Source: Parcubacteria bacterium C7867-004 | GTDB taxonomy: Bacteria > Patescibacteria > Paceibacteria > UBA9973 > UBA2103 | Direction of reading: 5' to 3' | Length of the DNA: 64,000 nucleotides | NCBI GenBank assembly: GCA_001189075.1 | Contig: LFCN01000006.1 | Coordinates: 434,001 to 498,000 of the forward strand | Part shown: in pieces, positions 51,607-60,196 of the stretch | Numbering within the stretch: the first letter of the stretch is position 1 | How the letters are laid out: every line of letters begins with the position of its first letter | The notes under the pieces: model-generated | What the model was told of the DNA's origin: nothing | Database searches by the model: none | What the model saw: only the letters and a program-made list of their open reading frames with translations | Program-made: the position numbers and the translations under genes

Positions 51607-52686
51607 ATGGCGAAGAATTATTACGAAACGCTCGGTATCGATAAGAAGGCGACGAACGACGACGTGAAGAAAGCGTTCCGCAAGCTTGCGCAGAAACATC
51701 ATCCCGACAAGGGCGGTGACGAAGCGAAGTTCAAGGAGATAACCGAAGCATATTCCATCCTCTCGGACGAGAAGAAGCGCCGCGAGTACGACTCGTACGG
51801 CCAGACCTTCCAGGGAGGAGGCGCTCCAGGAGGCGGGTTCGGAGGATTCGATCCGAGCCAGTTCAGTGGCTTCGGACAGGGCGGCGTGGAGTTTGATTTC
51901 TCCGATCTCTTCGGCGGATTCAGCGACATCTTTGGAGGACAGCAGGGAGGCCGCGGCCGCATAAAGCGCGGTAGAGATATTTCTATAGACATTGAGGTGA
52001 CCTTCAAGGAATCCATCCTCGGCGGGAAGCGTTCCGTCTTGCTTACCAAAGTTGGGAAGTGTGACACCTGTAGCGGTACTGGTGCCGCGCCCGGCACCAG
52101 TACGGACACCTGCACGACCTGTAACGGCGCGGGCCGCATCCATGAGACCCGCAACTCACCACTCGGTGCATTCACGAGCGTGCGCGGCTGCCCTACCTGC
52201 GAAGGCGAAGGAAAAGTTCCGAAGGAGAAGTGCAAGACCTGCAGCGGTCACGGCATCCTGAAGAAGGAGGAGGAGCTCAACATTCAGATACCGGCTGGTA
52301 TGGATGGTGGCGAGATGATCCGCATGCCGGGCAACGGAGAAGCGGTGAAGGGCGGGGTTCCCGGCGACCTGTACGTGAAAGTGCATGTGAAGCCGCACGC
52401 CGTATTCAAGAAGGAGGGCATGAACCTCGTCATGAACATGCCCGTTAAGCTGACCGATGCGCTCATCGGCACTACCGCCACAATCATGACCGTCGACGAA
52501 AAAAAGCTCGAAGTGAAGATTCCTGCAATGACCGAAGCACAGCAGACGCTCCGCCTGCGCGGCAAGGGAGTTACCATCGACGGGAATTCCGGCGACCTCC
52601 TCATCCGTCTCACCGCGACCCTACCAAAGAAACTGTCAGGTAAAGCGAAGAAAGCTATCGAAGATCTGAAAGCAGAGGGATTATAG
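51607..52686 (+). CDS. dnaJ: chaperone DnaJ (Hsp40)
   Basis: A 359-aa type I Hsp40. It has a J domain with HPD (HHPDKGGDEAKFKEI), a Gly/Phe-rich region, and the zinc domain with all four CxxCxGxG repeats (CDTCSGTG, CTTCNGAG, CPTCEGEG, CKTCSGHG). The C-terminal substrate domains follow. It stimulates DnaK ATP hydrolysis. Its separate promoter means the chaperone genes are not one operon here. Confidence 0.96.
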   Translation: MAKNYYETLGIDKKATNDDVKKAFRKLAQKHHPDKGGDEAKFKEITEAYSILSDEKKRREYDSYGQTFQGGGAPGGGFGGFDPSQFSGFGQGGVEFDFSDLFGGFSDIFGGQQGGRGRIKRGRDISIDIEVTFKESILGGKRSVLLTKVGKCDTCSGTGAAPGTSTDTCTTCNGAGRIHETRNSPLGAFTSVRGCPTCEGEGKVPKEKCKTCSGHGILKKEEELNIQIPAGMDGGEMIRMPGNGEAVKGGVPGDLYVKVHVKPHAVFKKEGMNLVMNMPVKLTDALIGTTATIMTVDEKKLEVKIPAMTEAQQTLRLRGKGVTIDGNSGDLLIRLTATLPKKLSGKAKKAIEDLKAEGL

Positions 52687-52746
52687 AGGTGGCTCTTTGG
52701 GGATGCTCGACATATCACGGGTCGCGACGAGCTATACTAGTTCGTA

Positions 52747-53250
52747 ATGGACTTTATAAATACGTACGCGACCGGAGGACTCGGCGACATCATAAGCTTC
52801 GCGAGCAACTTTCTCGTGCTCATCGTCCTCACCGTCGTGCTCTTTCTCTTCGCGATGCGTGCCGGTCGCGCCGTGTTCACGTCGCTCGTGATCGCGCTCT
52901 ATGCGGGATACGGCCTCTACACCGTCTTCCCGTATAAGGAGATGTTAGCCGGTAGCGGGGGAACAGTAGCGACCGCCTCGAACCTCGTACTGTTCCTCGG
53001 TCTCTCGTTCGTTCCGTATCTCCTGCTCCGCAAGATCGCTACCTCGGGCTTGATGCGCATCAATCCGCTCATCATGATCATCCTGTCGGTTGCGACCGCG
53101 GGATTCATTCTCGTCCTCGGGTATCAGTCATTCGACCTAGGCTCACTCCTGCCCCTGACCCCGATGCTCGAATCAATTCTCATGCCGGAGCAGTACTTCT
53201 TCTGGTGGCTCGTAGCACCCCTTGCCGGACTCTTCATCGCCGCCCGCTAG
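52747..53250 (+). CDS. hypothetical membrane protein
   Basis: A 167-aa protein with five predicted membrane helices and short loops. It begins MDFINTYATGGLGDIISFAS. No family recognised, and no catalytic motif is seen. A TATACT box ends 8 nt before the ATG. It precedes the ABC exporter gene by 64 nt in the same direction. Confidence 0.75.
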   Translation: MDFINTYATGGLGDIISFASNFLVLIVLTVVLFLFAMRAGRAVFTSLVIALYAGYGLYTVFPYKEMLAGSGGTVATASNLVLFLGLSFVPYLLLRKIATSGLMRINPLIMIILSVATAGFILVLGYQSFDLGSLLPLTPMLESILMPEQYFFWWLVAPLAGLFIAAR

Positions 53251-53297
53251 AGCCTACTTTCGTCCGAACATTCTTTTTAGTAAACGTCAATGAGGCG

Positions 53298-53306
53298 TGG
53301 TATACT
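53298..53306 (+). promoter_or_regulatory. extended -10 promoter of the ABC exporter gene
   Basis: TGGTATACT ending 8 nt before the ATG at 53315. Confidence 0.6.
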
Positions 53307-53314
53307 GTCCCTTT

Positions 53315-55108
53315 ATGCTGCCTGAAGAAAAGAAAAATACCGAGGCGTGGCCGGTCATACAGGATTTCGCGAAGGCGACGGCTAAGTATCCGTGGCTGTT
53401 CTTCGGCGTAGTCATCGGGATCCTCAGCGCCACTGCCACTAACCTTGCCGCGCCGCTTTTCTTAAAGCATTTCATCGATCTGCTGACTACCGCGGGAATA
53501 GACGGAACGCTTCGCGGAGCCATGCTTGCGACGCTTGGCGGCTATGCCGTGATTACATTCCTAAACTGGGCTGCCTATCGGATTCAGATGATGAGCGTGA
53601 TACGGCTCGAGGCGCGCGTAGAGCAGGATCTGTTGAATCGTGCATTCGGATACCTAATCGGGCATGGGCATGATTTCTTCATCGATAACTTTACGGGATC
53701 ACTCACGCGTCGCGTCGGCCGTTACGCACACTCCTATCAGCAGATCTTCAACAGCCTGATCGAGGGAATGATGCCGACCTTGCTGTTCGCGGTCGGCGTA
53801 ATTGTTGTGCTCTTCCTTCAGAACTGGTGGATTGGGCTCGGGCTCCTCATCTGGACTATCTTCTTTCTCATCCTCCAGTACGTGATGACGAAGTGGCGCT
53901 ACCAGTTCAAACTAGAGCGTTCGGCGGCGGATAGTCGCCTTACTGGCGCACTGTCTGATGTCATCGGCAATCATTCAACCGTCGCGTACTTCGCTACGCA
54001 GAACGCTGAGCGACGATTGATCTCCGGAGTCATCGGAGACTGGTACAGAGCTACGATGAAATCATGGAATTCCGATGTCGTGAATTACGGCGTGCAGGGA
54101 TTCTTGACGCGCGCTGCCCAGATCGGACTCCTGTTCGGCAGCTTTTTCCTCTGGTCGGAAGGGCTACTGAGTCTGGGTACCCTGGTGTTGATCCAGATCT
54201 ACATACTCTCGCTCATGGACCAAATCATGAATATAGGAAGCAACATGCGCCAGCTCTATGATGCATTCGCTGAAGGTAACGAGATGATAGGCATACTTGC
54301 GCAGCCGCATTCGATACGGGATGCCGATTCTGCGAGCACGCTTACGGTTGCTGAAGGCGCTATTACGCTCGATTCGGTTGATTTTTCGTTTGATGATCTT
54401 CGGCCCATCCTTTCCGGATTCAACCTTACCGTCGCGAGCGGCGAGAAAGTAGCGCTTGTCGGCCCGTCGGGAGCAGGCAAGTCCACCATAACGAAGCTCT
54501 TGCTCCGCCTGTATGACGTAACCGGTGGCTCGGTACAAATCGATGGGACGGATATCCGCACCGTGACCCAAGAGAGTCTTCGTCGCGCGATTTCATTCGT
54601 ACCGCAGGAATCCGTCCTGTTCCACCGATCGCTTCGGGAGAACATCACATACGGAAAGGAAGGCGCGACGGAAGAAGAAATCGTAGCGGCAGCTAAGAAA
54701 GCGCATTGCCATGACTTCATCGCCTCACTTCCGAACGGTTATGACACACTCGTCGGCGAGCGCGGGATTAAGCTCTCGGGCGGCGAGCGCCAGCGCGTCG
54801 CGATCGCTCGCGCCATCCTCAAGGATGCGCCGATACTCGTGCTCGACGAAGCGACGTCATCGCTTGATTCCGAATCCGAGGCACTCATCCAGGACGCGCT
54901 TAAGGTGCTCATGGAAGGAAAGACCGTTATTGTCATCGCGCACCGCCTCTCAACAATCATGAAGATGGACCGCATCATCGTCATCGAGGACGGACAGATA
55001 GCGGCGGAAGGCACCCACGAGGAGCTTCTGAATCATGAGGGAGGCCTCTACCATAAGCTCTGGAGCATACAGGCGGGCAGCTTTCTAACCGATACCCGCC
55101 CTGCATAG
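53315..55108 (+). CDS. ABC transporter, fused permease and ATPase (MsbA/exporter type)
   Basis: A 597-aa half-transporter that would work as a dimer. Six membrane helices lie in the first ~320 residues. The ATPase follows with Walker A GPSGAGKST, signature LSGGERQRVAIARAIL, Walker B ILVLDEATSSLD and switch His in VIAHRLSTI. It belongs to the lipid/drug/peptide exporter group; the substrate is not readable. I start at MLPEEKKNTEAW, supported by the -10 box. Confidence 0.93.
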   Translation: MLPEEKKNTEAWPVIQDFAKATAKYPWLFFGVVIGILSATATNLAAPLFLKHFIDLLTTAGIDGTLRGAMLATLGGYAVITFLNWAAYRIQMMSVIRLEARVEQDLLNRAFGYLIGHGHDFFIDNFTGSLTRRVGRYAHSYQQIFNSLIEGMMPTLLFAVGVIVVLFLQNWWIGLGLLIWTIFFLILQYVMTKWRYQFKLERSAADSRLTGALSDVIGNHSTVAYFATQNAERRLISGVIGDWYRATMKSWNSDVVNYGVQGFLTRAAQIGLLFGSFFLWSEGLLSLGTLVLIQIYILSLMDQIMNIGSNMRQLYDAFAEGNEMIGILAQPHSIRDADSASTLTVAEGAITLDSVDFSFDDLRPILSGFNLTVASGEKVALVGPSGAGKSTITKLLLRLYDVTGGSVQIDGTDIRTVTQESLRRAISFVPQESVLFHRSLRENITYGKEGATEEEIVAAAKKAHCHDFIASLPNGYDTLVGERGIKLSGGERQRVAIARAILKDAPILVLDEATSSLDSESEALIQDALKVLMEGKTVIVIAHRLSTIMKMDRIIVIEDGQIAAEGTHEELLNHEGGLYHKLWSIQAGSFLTDTRPA

Positions 55109-55151
55109 AACTGGCTTCATGCGTCGGATGCCCGCGTGCTAGGATTGCGCA

Positions 55152-56069
55152 ATGGATCCCATATTCCTCCTCGCGCTCATCCCCCTCGTACTCTGGGCGA
55201 GCTCCAATTTCATAGACAAGATCCTGCTTTCGAAGTATTTTCCCGACGGCTCGGTGTCGATACTTATGGCGTATTCCGGTCTTTTCGGAATAGTCGCTGC
55301 GCCGATATATCTGATACTCGATCCTGCGGCGCTATCCGTGACACCACTGATCGGCCTCGCTCTCTTTGCTGCAGGTCTTCTGAGCGCGTTCGCGGTATGG
55401 CTGTACCTGTATGCGCTTACCATAGAGGACACCTCAACTGTGCTCCCGTTCTTCCAGACGACGCCTATTTTCGGGCTTATTTTTGGATTCCTGATCCTCA
55501 ATGAGACCATCACCACGAGCCAAGCTCTGTTTGGAGCGCTCATCATCCTCGGCGGCATGGTGCTCGCGTTCGATATAGAGAAAGGGAAGCCGATAAGCGT
55601 GAAATGGAAACTGCTCGGGTTCGTTCTGAGCGCATCCGCGCTATTCGCCCTGTATGAGGCAGTATTTAAGCTTCTCGCGCTCGAGGAGGGCTTCTGGATA
55701 TCGATGTTTTGGCAGAGTGTGAGCCTCGCAGTCATTGGCATAGGGATACTACTCGTTCCGAGCCAGAGGCGCGCGTTCTTCTCGCACATGCGATCGAGCG
55801 GAACACCCATCTTCGGCTTAAATATATTCAATGAGTTCATAACCGGCGTTGGCACTGCGGCATATAACTATCTGGTGCTCCTTGCTCCTATAGCCCTCGT
55901 TATGCTGACCCACGTCTATCAGTCGGTGGTCGTATTTGTCATGGGACTTCTCTTAAGCCTGTTCCTCCCGGGTCTGATCGACGAGAAGCGTAGTCCACGG
56001 ATCCTTGTCCAGAAAATCTCCGCATTGATCCTTATAACGATAAGCAGCGTGTTTCTGTTCGGCTCCTAG
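55152..56069 (+). CDS. EamA/DMT superfamily transporter
   Basis: A 305-aa membrane protein with about ten helices in two repeated halves (LWASSNFIDKILLSKYFPDG; the second half begins near KWKLLGFVLSAS). This is the EamA drug/metabolite transporter layout. Substrate unknown. Confidence 0.87.
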   Translation: MDPIFLLALIPLVLWASSNFIDKILLSKYFPDGSVSILMAYSGLFGIVAAPIYLILDPAALSVTPLIGLALFAAGLLSAFAVWLYLYALTIEDTSTVLPFFQTTPIFGLIFGFLILNETITTSQALFGALIILGGMVLAFDIEKGKPISVKWKLLGFVLSASALFALYEAVFKLLALEEGFWISMFWQSVSLAVIGIGILLVPSQRRAFFSHMRSSGTPIFGLNIFNEFITGVGTAAYNYLVLLAPIALVMLTHVYQSVVVFVMGLLLSLFLPGLIDEKRSPRILVQKISALILITISSVFLFGS

Positions 56070-56093
56070 GCCGGATCTACTCGGCTTCGTGAG

Positions 56094-56102
56094 TGCTATA
56101 CT
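56094..56102 (+). promoter_or_regulatory. extended -10 promoter of the 56112 gene
   Basis: TGCTATACT ending 9 nt before the ATG. Confidence 0.6.
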
Positions 56103-56111
56103 TTCCGGCAT

Positions 56112-56438
56112 ATGGGAATGAAGCATCTGCTTGCCGCGCTCGTCTGCGTCGGCATTGTTTCGATAGCCTACGGATTCTGGCGGATCTGCATCATGGAGGA
56201 CTATCTGCTCTTCGCGAACGTCCCGTGCGACCCTGCTGTCGAATCCTGTTTCGTCGGCGACGGAGAAAATACTCCCCAGTTCTACACGCAGGTGAGCAAA
56301 CCTGCGTACTCGGTGCCTGATTGCAATGCTTGGAATGGGGAGTGCCCGGTACTCGGATGCGAGGAAGGAGAGGCCCGCTGCCAAGAGACTACCTGCGACC
56401 CGGCAACGGGAGAGGAGTGCTCAACGAAGCCTTTGTAG
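56112..56438 (+). CDS. small exported Cys-rich protein
   Basis: A 108-aa protein with an N-terminal membrane segment (LLAALVCVGIVSIAYGFW) and about 70 extracytoplasmic residues with many cysteines (VPCDPAVESCFVG, DCNAWNGECPVLGCEEGEARC, TCDPATGEEC). The Cys spacing suggests several disulfides. No family recognised. It lies 18 nt before the next gene and may be cotranscribed with it and the kinase. Confidence 0.7.
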   Translation: MGMKHLLAALVCVGIVSIAYGFWRICIMEDYLLFANVPCDPAVESCFVGDGENTPQFYTQVSKPAYSVPDCNAWNGECPVLGCEEGEARCQETTCDPATGEECSTKPL

Positions 56439-56456
56439 GCTCTCCAGGTATCGTAT

Positions 56457-57212
56457 ATGTCGGCCGAAACGGATTTTCTCTACTACACGTCCGCGGAAGA
56501 AGCGATTGAGGAGCTGCGACGACGACAGGCAGACCCTACGTTCTGCGCATTCATCGAATCACTCTTCGGGATCGAGATCCCACCGATGCTGCTTTCAGGC
56601 CCGATGGCCATCTTCTCGCGGCCCATAGCATCACCTTCGTATGAGTTCTGCGCGTTCTACGAACAGGCGGAGCGGATCGGGCTCCCCGCCGGTGTATTCG
56701 AATACACCGCCGACAAGTTTGTTGCGCGCAACTGGGAGAAATATTGCTTAGGACGCCTGGCATTTACTTCGAGCGAGGATGACCAGCGCCTGACGCTGCA
56801 GCGCATCGTGGATTTCAACCGTGATGAAGGGAAGCTGCTCTCGGAAATCACCACCATCGCAGGGACGCCGCTCACTGATTTCCACCATGACCTGCTGTCA
56901 CGGTACCTCAAGGGCAGGCCGATTGAGCTGTACGATTTCTCGGACTGGTTCATACCAAACCGAGGCGGGGACCGATGGAGCTATTACCTACGCTATCTCG
57001 GACTGTTCCTCGTCCACGGCATACTGTTCGAGAATTTCCTGATGGATAAGCGGGAAGCCTCCTTCACGACGGAGGTGGTGATGCCGGCCTTCCGCACACT
57101 CGCGGATGCCGCAGGATGTGCCCCGCTGATCGTGCGCGCGATGCCCGCGGAGAAGGAAGGGCAGAGTGACCAGTGGTGCTATTATCATGACAGCCTGCGC
57201 ACCGATATCTAA
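56457..57212 (+). CDS. hypothetical soluble protein coupled to a sensor kinase
   Basis: A 251-aa, probably mostly helical protein rich in aromatic residues (DFLYYTSAEEAIEELRR at the start, WYYH-type segments at the end). No membrane segment or signal peptide, and no family recognised. The gap to the kinase gene is only 2 nt, so the two are almost certainly translated together. It may be a regulator or sensor partner of the kinase. Confidence 0.7.
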   Translation: MSAETDFLYYTSAEEAIEELRRRQADPTFCAFIESLFGIEIPPMLLSGPMAIFSRPIASPSYEFCAFYEQAERIGLPAGVFEYTADKFVARNWEKYCLGRLAFTSSEDDQRLTLQRIVDFNRDEGKLLSEITTIAGTPLTDFHHDLLSRYLKGRPIELYDFSDWFIPNRGGDRWSYYLRYLGLFLVHGILFENFLMDKREASFTTEVVMPAFRTLADAAGCAPLIVRAMPAEKEGQSDQWCYYHDSLRTDI

Positions 57213-57214
57213 TC

Positions 57215-58864
57215 ATGGGATACAACATTCTGCCGAATCTCGAGTACTGCAAAGAGATCGTGGACGGATACGCTTCCTTCCTCTATTACACCCATATTCC
57301 GCCGACTATCATGGCGCTGCTTCTCGGCATATATGTGCTCGTGAAGAATCGGAAGTCGACGAGCGCCCAGCTATTGTTCGCGCTCAGCATCGTGTTTGCG
57401 CTCTGGACCACCACTGATCTCCTCATATGGCTAACGTTCGACCAGGCAACACCGATGATGTTCCTCTGGTCGCTTATCGGGATCCTCTCAAGCCTGATGT
57501 TCGCCCTGACATTCTTCTTTACGTTCTCGTTCGTCACGGGTCGAAGGATCCCCGTCTGGCTCGTCGCAGCATGGGGCGTGCTGCTGCTTCCGGTCATCAT
57601 CGGCGCGCCAACGTCACTCAATCTCCAAGGATTCGACATACGCGACTGTGTCGCTGTCGAGGCGGCGGGATTCCTCTACTACTATCACGGCCTCGGACTC
57701 CTTACTGCCGTCCTCATACCGTTCCTCCCGCTCTTGCGACGCAAGCAAGAGGAAGCAAAAAGCATTCCTCGAGCGGCAGTCACCTTCGCGACGCTCGGCG
57801 CGGAGCTGTTCCTGCTCACGTTCCTTGGCACCAGTTTCCTTGCCAGCTACCTGGTAGAGACGGGGGTCGTTCCTGACTTCGGTCTGGAGCAGTACGGCAT
57901 CCTCGCGATGGCCGTCTTTATGGCGTTCCTCGCGTACCTTATCGTGCAGTACAATGCCTTCAACCTGAAATTCCTCGGTGCGCAGGCCCTCGTTATCGCC
58001 CTCGTTATCCTCGTCGCGTCGCAATACCTATTCGAGCAATCAGCGACCAACTACTGGCTGGTAACGCTCACGCTGGTACTTACCATCTTCTTCGGGTTTA
58101 TCCTCGTTCGAAGCGTTCAGCGCGAGATCAAGCAGCGTGAGCATATCGAAAAGCTCGCCAAGAACCTCGAAAGCGCGAATAACCAGCAGGTCATCCTTAT
58201 CCACTTCATTACTCACCAAATAAAAGGATTCGTCGCGAAATCGCGTAACATCTTCGCAACCGCGCTTGAGGGAGACTTCGGCACGATACCGGATACGCTC
58301 CGTCCGCTCTTCGAAGAGGGTCTGGCTTCCGACACCAGGGGAGTGGCAACCATCCAGGAGATCCTAAACGCCGCGAATATCAAGAACGGAAAGGTGACCT
58401 ATGCGAAGGAACAGATAGACCTGAAGACGCTGGTCGACGAGGTCGCTAACGACCAACGGAGGACCGCCGAGAAGAAAGGACTGAAGCTCGTCATCGAGAC
58501 TGGAAGCGAGCCTGTCATGTTACTCGGCGACCGTACACAGCTCGTGAACGCTATCAAGAACCTCATCGATAACTCCGTCAAATACACCCCTTCGGGAGAG
58601 GTGCACATCGAGCTTGTGCAAACGCGAGATAAAATCCGCTTCTCGGTCAAAGATACCGGCATCGGCATCACCCCGGAGGATATGTCGCACCTTTTCACCG
58701 AAGGAGGGCATGGCGCCGAGTCCATGAAGATAAACGTTGAGAGTACCGGTTTCGGCCTCTATATCGTGAAGAACATTATCGAGGCCCATGGCGGAAAGGT
58801 ATGGGCGGAGTCGGAAGGAGTGGGTAAGGGAAGCCGCTTCGTTGTCGAGCTCCCTGCATCCTAA
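57215..58864 (+). CDS. membrane sensor histidine kinase
   Basis: A 549-aa protein. About eight membrane helices occupy the first ~290 residues, resembling the 7TM/histidine-kinase N-terminal sensor type. A coiled linker leads to the dimerisation helix with the phosphoacceptor H334 in FITHQIKG, where the usual HE is HQ. The ATPase has the N box NLIDNSVKYTP, G1 DTGIGI and G2 TGFGLYIV. No response regulator gene adjoins it; the only receiver in the window is at its far left end. Confidence 0.92.
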   Translation: MGYNILPNLEYCKEIVDGYASFLYYTHIPPTIMALLLGIYVLVKNRKSTSAQLLFALSIVFALWTTTDLLIWLTFDQATPMMFLWSLIGILSSLMFALTFFFTFSFVTGRRIPVWLVAAWGVLLLPVIIGAPTSLNLQGFDIRDCVAVEAAGFLYYYHGLGLLTAVLIPFLPLLRRKQEEAKSIPRAAVTFATLGAELFLLTFLGTSFLASYLVETGVVPDFGLEQYGILAMAVFMAFLAYLIVQYNAFNLKFLGAQALVIALVILVASQYLFEQSATNYWLVTLTLVLTIFFGFILVRSVQREIKQREHIEKLAKNLESANNQQVILIHFITHQIKGFVAKSRNIFATALEGDFGTIPDTLRPLFEEGLASDTRGVATIQEILNAANIKNGKVTYAKEQIDLKTLVDEVANDQRRTAEKKGLKLVIETGSEPVMLLGDRTQLVNAIKNLIDNSVKYTPSGEVHIELVQTRDKIRFSVKDTGIGITPEDMSHLFTEGGHGAESMKINVESTGFGLYIVKNIIEAHGGKVWAESEGVGKGSRFVVELPAS

Positions 58865-58873
58865 ACGACTGCC

Positions 58874-58882
58874 TGGTATACT
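58874..58882 (+). promoter_or_regulatory. extended -10 promoter of tyrS
   Basis: TGGTATACT ending 6 nt before the ATG at 58889; the predicted transcript starts at or next to the start codon. Confidence 0.65.
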
Positions 58883-58888
58883 CGCTTC

Positions 58889-60139
58889 ATGAACCTGGCA
58901 GACGACCTAAAAGCGCGCGGATTGGTGGAGCACACTTCCGCTGATCTCGAGAAGATCCTCTCTACGCGCCGCACGGCGTATCTTGGCGTCGACCCTTCTG
59001 CAGACTCAATGCAGGCAGGGAATCTCGTCGTAGTGCTGATGATGAAGCGACTCGCTGACGCGGGCCACAAGATCGTATTGCTTGTGGGAGGCGGCACCGG
59101 CATGATCGGAGACCCACGGGATTCGGGAGAACGCTCGCTCGCTGACGTGAAGCTCGTCGAGAAGAATAAGAAAGCGCTGAAGGTGCAGATGCAGCGCATA
59201 CTCGGGACTAAGATAACCGTCGTGGACAATGCCGACTGGCTCCTAAAGGTGAAGCTCGTCGATTTCCTTCGCGATATTGGCAAGCACTTCACCGTCAACG
59301 AGCTTATTAAGCGCGATATCATCAAGCGCCGGCTCGAGAATCCAGACGACAGCATCTCGTACACCGAATTCGCGTACTCGCTCCTCCAGGGATACGACTA
59401 CTACATCCTGAACAAGGAGAAAGGCGTGGATCTGCAGATCGGCGGCACTGATCAGTGGACCAACCTCCTCTCTGGCGTCGAACTCATTCGCCGCAAGCTC
59501 GGAAAAGAAGCCTTTACCTTTACCATTCCGCTTGTAACGGACGCTGCCGGAAAGAAATTCGGGAAGTCAGAAGGGAATGCGGTGTGGCTCGATGCCACTA
59601 AAACCTCCCCATACGCCTTCTACCAGTTCTGGCTCAATCAGCCCGACGAGATGGTGGAGAAGTACCTAAAGTTCTACACCTTTATTCCCGTCGAGCGCAT
59701 CGAAGAGATGATGGCTTCGCACAAGCAGAACCCAGGCGCTCGCGAAGCACAGGAGACCCTCGCCCGCACCGTGACGGAGATTGTCCACGGCCCAGCAGCG
59801 GCAGCTACCGCCTCGGCGGCAGCATCAGCGTTATTCGGAAAGGAGCCGCTCTCAAGTCTTCCAAAGGAAGCGCGCGCGGTTGTGCTCGCAGAAGCGCCCT
59901 CGCTTCAGATTACGAAGGCGGATCTTGCGGCAGGATATTCAGTTATAGACGCGCTAGTGAATTCCTCGATGACGCCTTCGAAAGGAGAGGCACGCAGACT
60001 GGTCGAAGGGAAAGGAGTTTCGCTGAATGGCCAGGGTATCGATTCAGTCGATCGAAAGATTGGAAAGGAAGACTTCACTGATGGTCTCGCGCTACTCAAG
60101 AAAGGGAAGCGGGACATCATTGTTCTTGTTCTTAAGTAA
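58889..60139 (+). CDS. tyrS: tyrosyl-tRNA synthetase
   Basis: Class I synthetase of 416 aa. The Rossmann core starts at YLGVDPSADS. The HIGH box, normally LHIGH, reads MQAGN at residues 41-45, so both histidines are replaced. The KMSKS loop is KKFGKSEGNAVWLD, as in the bacterial TyrRS clade with KFGKS. A C-terminal S4 domain (SKGEARRLVEGKGVSLNGQ) contacts the long variable arm of tRNA-Tyr. The tRNA-Tyr gene lies about 660 nt downstream, separated by the HTH gene. Confidence 0.94.
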   Translation: MNLADDLKARGLVEHTSADLEKILSTRRTAYLGVDPSADSMQAGNLVVVLMMKRLADAGHKIVLLVGGGTGMIGDPRDSGERSLADVKLVEKNKKALKVQMQRILGTKITVVDNADWLLKVKLVDFLRDIGKHFTVNELIKRDIIKRRLENPDDSISYTEFAYSLLQGYDYYILNKEKGVDLQIGGTDQWTNLLSGVELIRRKLGKEAFTFTIPLVTDAAGKKFGKSEGNAVWLDATKTSPYAFYQFWLNQPDEMVEKYLKFYTFIPVERIEEMMASHKQNPGAREAQETLARTVTEIVHGPAAAATASAAASALFGKEPLSSLPKEARAVVLAEAPSLQITKADLAAGYSVIDALVNSSMTPSKGEARRLVEGKGVSLNGQGIDSVDRKIGKEDFTDGLALLKKGKRDIIVLVLK

Positions 60140-60163
60140 TACTTGAAATAAAATCCATCTTTT

Positions 60164-60196
60164 CATTAAGCTAAGAATGACATTCTGAGCTTAATG
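60164..60196. promoter_or_regulatory. 33-bp near-perfect palindrome ending on the HTH start codon
   Basis: CATTAAGCTAAGAATG (60164-60179), a central A, then CATTCTGAGCTTAATG (60181-60196). 15 of 16 arm positions match. Its last three bases are the ATG of the HTH gene. It could be an operator bound by that HTH protein, a hairpin masking the start codon, or one end of a mobile element. Confidence 0.75.
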
